In this document: positions 3,351-6,479 of the stretch, piece by piece
Layout of the letters: every line of letters starts with the position of its first letter
How positions within the stretch are numbered: position 1 is the first letter of the stretch
DNA from: SVTX01 sp964526505
Lineage (GTDB): Bacteria > Bacillota > Clostridia > Oscillospirales > CAG-272
Assembly: GCA_964526505.1 (NCBI GenBank)
Contig: CAZGJC010000047.1
Location: forward strand, 1 to 6,479
Direction of reading: 5' to 3'
DNA length: 6,479 nucleotides
Made by a program: the position numbers and the translations under genes
The notes under the pieces: model-generated
Told to the model about the DNA's origin: nothing
Seen by the model: only the letters and a program-made list of their open reading frames with translations
Database searches by the model: none

Positions 3351-5612
3351 GTGAGCGGTTTTTCCGATATACGGATGGATACCGAAAACGACGGTCTTAT
3401 AACGGTTGAGGGTGGTATAGAACATATAATCTACTACAATGAAGAAAACGGGTATGCGGTTTGCGATTTGGGTACAAACGAAGACGATTTGATAACGATT
3501 ACGGGAATTATGCCTTATATAAGCGAGGGCGACCAGATAAGAGTGTTTGGTGAGTGGAAACACAATGCCAAATACGGCAGGCAATTTGCGGTCAAGCAAT
3601 ATGAGAGATTTATGCCTGCTTCGGCAAGTGCGATTTTGCGTTATCTTTCGTCCGGAGCGATAAAGGGAATAGGCAAAAAGACGGCTCAGAAGATAGTGGA
3701 TGAATTTGGGGACGACACTCTTGAAGTTTTGGAAAATCATCCCGATTGGCTTTCCGACTTGCCCGGTATAAGTCTTTCAAAAGCACAGGCAATTTGTGAA
3801 GATTTCAGAGCGAAATCAGGCATTCGTTCGGCAATGATTTTCTTCGGTGAGTTTTTCGGTGCGTCAACAATTGTGAAGATTTACAAGCGGTGGGGTTCTG
3901 CTTGTGTGGACGTGGCAAAATCAAATCCTTACAGAATTTGCGATGAAATAGATGGTGTCGGTTTTGAAAAAGCGGACTTTATGGCAAACAAACTCGGCGT
4001 GTCGGAAGAGTCGCATTTCAGAATATCAAGCGGAGTTTTATATGTGTTGTCGTCGGTGGCGATGCAAAACGGTCACGTTTGTTTGCCGAAAAACAGGCTG
4101 ATATCGCTATCGTCCGAAATGCTCGGTGTGTCGGAAGAGGCAGTAAGTTGCGTGCTTGAAGAGATGATATCATCCAATAAAGTGAGATGTTTGGAGTGCG
4201 ACGGAGAGATTTACGTGTTCGATGCCATTTCGTTTTCAAACGAAAAATACATTGCGGAAAAACTTTTGTTGCTTGACAAACTTTGTCCTGCCGTTTCGGG
4301 CGGTGACATACGTTTATTTATCGAAAATGAACAGCGACAGTGTGGATTTGAGTACGCATCTATGCAAAAGCAAGCGATATCGTTGTCTCTTGAAAGCGGT
4401 GTGACGCTTATAACGGGTGGTCCCGGAACGGGAAAAACCACGATCGTCAAGGCATTACTTGATATTTTTCACAGCATGGATATGAAAGTTGCACTTTCGG
4501 CACCCACCGGACGGGCAGCAAAAAAATTATCCGAGGCAACATCACACGAAGCCAAGACAATACACCGACTCCTTGAATACGATTATGGCAAAGAGGAGGG
4601 GGGCGGTCCGGGTTTTATGAAAAATGAGACCGATTTACTCTCCGAAAGTGTAATTATAGTCGACGAGGCGTCGATGGTGGACAATATGCTGATGGCATCG
4701 CTTTTGAGAGCGGTAAAACCCGGTGCAAGGGTGATATTTATCGGAGATGCTGATCAATTGCCGAGCGTGGGAGCAGGTAACATACTCAGAGATTTACTTG
4801 ATTGCGGAGTTTTTGCCACGGTACGACTTAATGAAATTTTCAGGCAGGCACAAACGTCACTTATCGTTACAAATGCTCACAAAATAAACAATGGTGAGTA
4901 TCCCGTCATGGACGTGAAAAATGCGGACTTTTTCTATCTTAAAAGGCAAAATGATCGTGAGATAGCATACACGGTGGCGGATTTGTGCAAGAACAGATTG
5001 CCAAAATCATACGGAGCCGAAATCTCGGAAAACATACAGGTTATCTCTCCGTCCAGAAAAGGCGAATCGGGAACGGAAAATTTAAATTTGCTTTTAAGGG
5101 AAGCCCTCAATCCCAAAAGTGCAAAAAAGACAGAATATAAATACAGAGATACGCTGTTCCGTGTCGGTGACCGAGTTATGCAAACGAAGAATAACTATGA
5201 AATTGAGTGGTGCCGAGAAGACGACGTGGTGGGAATGGGTATTTTCAACGGCGATATGGGTAAAATCATACGCATTGATATTGCAAATTCATTTATGGAG
5301 ATAGTGTTCGACGGAAAACACGCCACGTATGATTTTAATATGCTTGAAGAAATAGAACATGCATACGCCGTGACGGTTCACAAGAGTCAGGGAAGCGAAT
5401 ACGGCGTGGTTATTTTTCCGCTTTACAACGCTCCGTCAATGCTATTAACAAGGAACTTATTTTACACAGCGGTCACAAGAGCCCAAAAAATGGTAATTTT
5501 GGTTGGTCGTTCGGAGATTGCCGAACGTATGGTTGACAATGCATCGCAAAGCAAAAGATACACGTGTTTGTCATACCGCATAAAGCGTGCTTCAATCAAG
5601 ACCGATATCTGA
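3351..5612 (+). CDS. recD2: ATP-dependent RecD2-type DNA helicase (SF1B)
   Basis: The protein has 753 residues, close to RecD2 proteins of Bacillota. RecD2 is a 5'-to-3' helicase linked to DNA repair and replication-fork processing in bacteria and does not need RecBC (family knowledge). An N-terminal OB-like region (about 18-85) leads to helix-hairpin-helix repeats: IKGIGKKTAQKIVDEFG (104-120), LSDLPGISLSKAQAI (134-148) and CDEIDGVGFEKAD (197-209). The helicase core has all motifs: Q339, Walker A GGPGTGKT (356-363), APTGRAA (384-390), DEAS (438-441), GDADQLPSVGAG (465-476), FR (497-498), VTVHKSQGSEY (674-684) and YTAVTRAQ (705-712). No RecB or RecC gene is nearby, and the long N-terminal extension separates it from enterobacterial RecD. 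comF follows 24 bp later. No clear promoter lies between the metK terminator and the start. Confidence 0.96.
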   Translation: MSGFSDIRMDTENDGLITVEGGIEHIIYYNEENGYAVCDLGTNEDDLITITGIMPYISEGDQIRVFGEWKHNAKYGRQFAVKQYERFMPASASAILRYLSSGAIKGIGKKTAQKIVDEFGDDTLEVLENHPDWLSDLPGISLSKAQAICEDFRAKSGIRSAMIFFGEFFGASTIVKIYKRWGSACVDVAKSNPYRICDEIDGVGFEKADFMANKLGVSEESHFRISSGVLYVLSSVAMQNGHVCLPKNRLISLSSEMLGVSEEAVSCVLEEMISSNKVRCLECDGEIYVFDAISFSNEKYIAEKLLLLDKLCPAVSGGDIRLFIENEQRQCGFEYASMQKQAISLSLESGVTLITGGPGTGKTTIVKALLDIFHSMDMKVALSAPTGRAAKKLSEATSHEAKTIHRLLEYDYGKEEGGGPGFMKNETDLLSESVIIVDEASMVDNMLMASLLRAVKPGARVIFIGDADQLPSVGAGNILRDLLDCGVFATVRLNEIFRQAQTSLIVTNAHKINNGEYPVMDVKNADFFYLKRQNDREIAYTVADLCKNRLPKSYGAEISENIQVISPSRKGESGTENLNLLLREALNPKSAKKTEYKYRDTLFRVGDRVMQTKNNYEIEWCREDDVVGMGIFNGDMGKIIRIDIANSFMEIVFDGKHATYDFNMLEEIEHAYAVTVHKSQGSEYGVVIFPLYNAPSMLLTRNLFYTAVTRAQKMVILVGRSEIAERMVDNASQSKRYTCLSYRIKRASIKTDI

Positions 5613-5636
5613 CGGTAAGAGAGGGGAATTTTTTGT

Positions 5637-6389
5637 ATGAAAGCAAAGAATTTTATATTTGACCTGTTATTTCCGCCGAAGTGTGCAGTTTGCAGAAAGA
5701 TACTTGATTTAACGTACAACGGTTCTGACATTGAAAGAGTTATGTGTTATGAATGCGGTTATCAGTGGAAAAAGGCAAAAGATGAGAGTTGTCCCGGTTG
5801 TCTCTTGCCGTCGAGCAAGTGCTTATGTTCACCACGGAAAGGTCTTGCATCGGGATACGAAATTCCAAAACTTATTACGTACACTACGGGAAAGAGAAAT
5901 GCACAGAGCAGAGTTATATATTCGCTCAAAACCGTTAACGACACACGAATAAGTGACTTTTTGGCAGGCGAACTTGTTGTAAGTATGACTGCATATTTTA
6001 AAGAAAGGGGAATACTTCCGGACAGTTGCATTTATACTTACGTGCCACGTCGAGCGAAAGCGATTGCGGAACACGGATTCGATCAAGGAGACAGGCTCTC
6101 ACGAGCGGTAAGTAAAATGTGTGAGGGAAAACACGAAAGTTTGTTTGCACGTCACGGAGGCGGAGAACAGAAAAAACTTGACAGCGGAGAGCGAGCCGAC
6201 AACGTCAAACATTCCATATATTTGAAAAAACGCAAAATATCGAATATTAAAGGGAAGACGATTGTTGTGGTTGATGATTTGATTACAACCGGGGCAACTC
6301 TCGGTCGTGCGGCACAATTGCTAAGACACAGCGGAGCGAAAGAAGTTTTTCTCGTTTGTGTCGGAATGACGGCGGAAAAAATATTCTGA
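5637..6389 (+). CDS. comF: ComF family protein, zinc ribbon plus phosphoribosyltransferase-like domain
   Basis: The protein has 250 residues and is similar in size to ComFC of Bacillus. The N-terminus carries cysteine pairs C16/C19, C37/C40, C52/C55 and C62/C64, a probable zinc-binding region. The C-terminal half is a type I phosphoribosyltransferase fold: VPRRAKAIAEHGFDQGDRL (136-154), the family block usually read as RGFNQ, an ERADNV segment (185-190), and the PRPP-loop motif VVVDDLITTGATL (210-222) with its acidic DD pair. ComF proteins are needed for DNA uptake in naturally competent bacteria, but many carriers are not known to be competent and the catalytic reaction is not settled. ATG 5637 is preceded by GAGGGG (5621-5626), 10 bases away. 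The gap from recD2 is 24 bp, so the two are probably cotranscribed. The gene is complete. Confidence 0.93.
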   Translation: MKAKNFIFDLLFPPKCAVCRKILDLTYNGSDIERVMCYECGYQWKKAKDESCPGCLLPSSKCLCSPRKGLASGYEIPKLITYTTGKRNAQSRVIYSLKTVNDTRISDFLAGELVVSMTAYFKERGILPDSCIYTYVPRRAKAIAEHGFDQGDRLSRAVSKMCEGKHESLFARHGGGEQKKLDSGERADNVKHSIYLKKRKISNIKGKTIVVVDDLITTGATLGRAAQLLRHSGAKEVFLVCVGMTAEKIF

Positions 6390-6421
6390 ATTTCAAGTTA
6401 AAAATTTAATGACGAGAAAAT

Positions 6422-6460
6422 AACTCCCTGCCGTATTTTACGGCAGGGAGTTGGATTTTT
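6422..6460 (+). terminator. Terminator hairpin after comF
   Basis: AACTCCCTGCCGTA (6422-6435) and TACGGCAGGGAGTT (6439-6452) are perfect 14-bp arms around TTT. The tail GGATTTTTGGAAT has five T residues starting 4 bases after the stem. On the - strand the stem is followed by ATTTTCTC, so it may work in both directions. It should end the recD2-comF transcript. Confidence 0.85.
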
Positions 6461-6474
6461 GGAATGGTTATTGT

Positions 6475-6479
6475 GGAGG
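6475..6479 (+). promoter_or_regulatory. Possible ribosome binding site of a gene beyond the window
   Basis: The window ends in GGAGG, a good Shine-Dalgarno core. A start codon would be expected 5-10 bases past the edge. ATG at 6464 (reading MVIVE) is an alternative start inside the window but has no ribosome binding site. The gene itself cannot be seen. Confidence 0.4.

Noticed and set aside
5637..5840. The cysteine-rich N-terminus of ComF as a separate or fused novel zinc protein
   Set aside because: A cysteine-rich zinc-ribbon region before the phosphoribosyltransferase domain is normal in this family.
1..6479. CRISPR arrays, insertion sequences, prophage or att sites, tRNA genes, toxin-antitoxin or defence systems
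   Set aside because: No repeat-spacer pattern, transposase, integrase, tRNA cloverleaf or defence-type domain is visible. The gene content is core metabolism and DNA upkeep.

Overview
The window looks like ordinary chromosomal housekeeping DNA of a low-to-medium GC member of the Bacillota, most likely class Clostridia. The basis is AT-rich spacers, consensus sigma-A promoters, strong AGGAGG-type ribosome binding sites, GTG as well as ATG starts, FMN and SAM-I riboswitches with transcription-attenuator platforms, and the gene order metK-recD2-comF, which I recall from Clostridia. The exact genus cannot be read from the sequence. Every gene I accept lies on the + strand.

Layout. Bases 1-72 are the last 24 codons of an elongation factor Tu gene, followed by an AT-rich hairpin (94-115) and a GC-rich terminator hairpin (121-150). 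Bases 151-336 hold no gene, but contain a bulged hairpin, a degenerate tandem repeat of about 30 bp and an A7/T7 hairpin. An FMN riboswitch (about 337-467), its antiterminator (455-500) and its terminator (499-522) control a riboflavin ECF-transporter S component, RibU (523-1218, GTG start). A consensus promoter (1229-1257) then drives a small COG2426 membrane protein (1320-1826). A second consensus promoter with an extended -10 (1857-1885) drives a SAM-I riboswitch (1897-1982) with terminator (1999-2040) and metK (2087-3271). After a strong hairpin come recD2 (3351-5612) and comF (5637-6389), 24 bp apart. A final hairpin (6422-6452) and a GGAGG at the window edge suggest another gene just beyond.

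How the genes work together. Two adjacent units are controlled by the end product of their own pathway: riboflavin uptake by FMN and SAM synthesis by SAM. In both, ligand binding is expected to allow a terminator to form. RibU has no ATPase or EcfT genes beside it here, so it presumably shares an ECF module encoded elsewhere (inference). recD2 and comF form a probable DNA-processing/competence pair, perhaps fed partly by readthrough from metK, since no good promoter is visible in front of recD2.

Novelty. I found no mobile element, CRISPR array, toxin-antitoxin pair, defence island or unknown multi-gene system. The items worth a second look are regulatory details: a terminator whose 3' arm is also the ribU ribosome binding site, mutually exclusive RNA pairings in both riboswitch platforms, a shared AUUUGAAU tail after gene-end hairpins in place of a U-tract, and an apparent extra C-terminal membrane segment on RibU.
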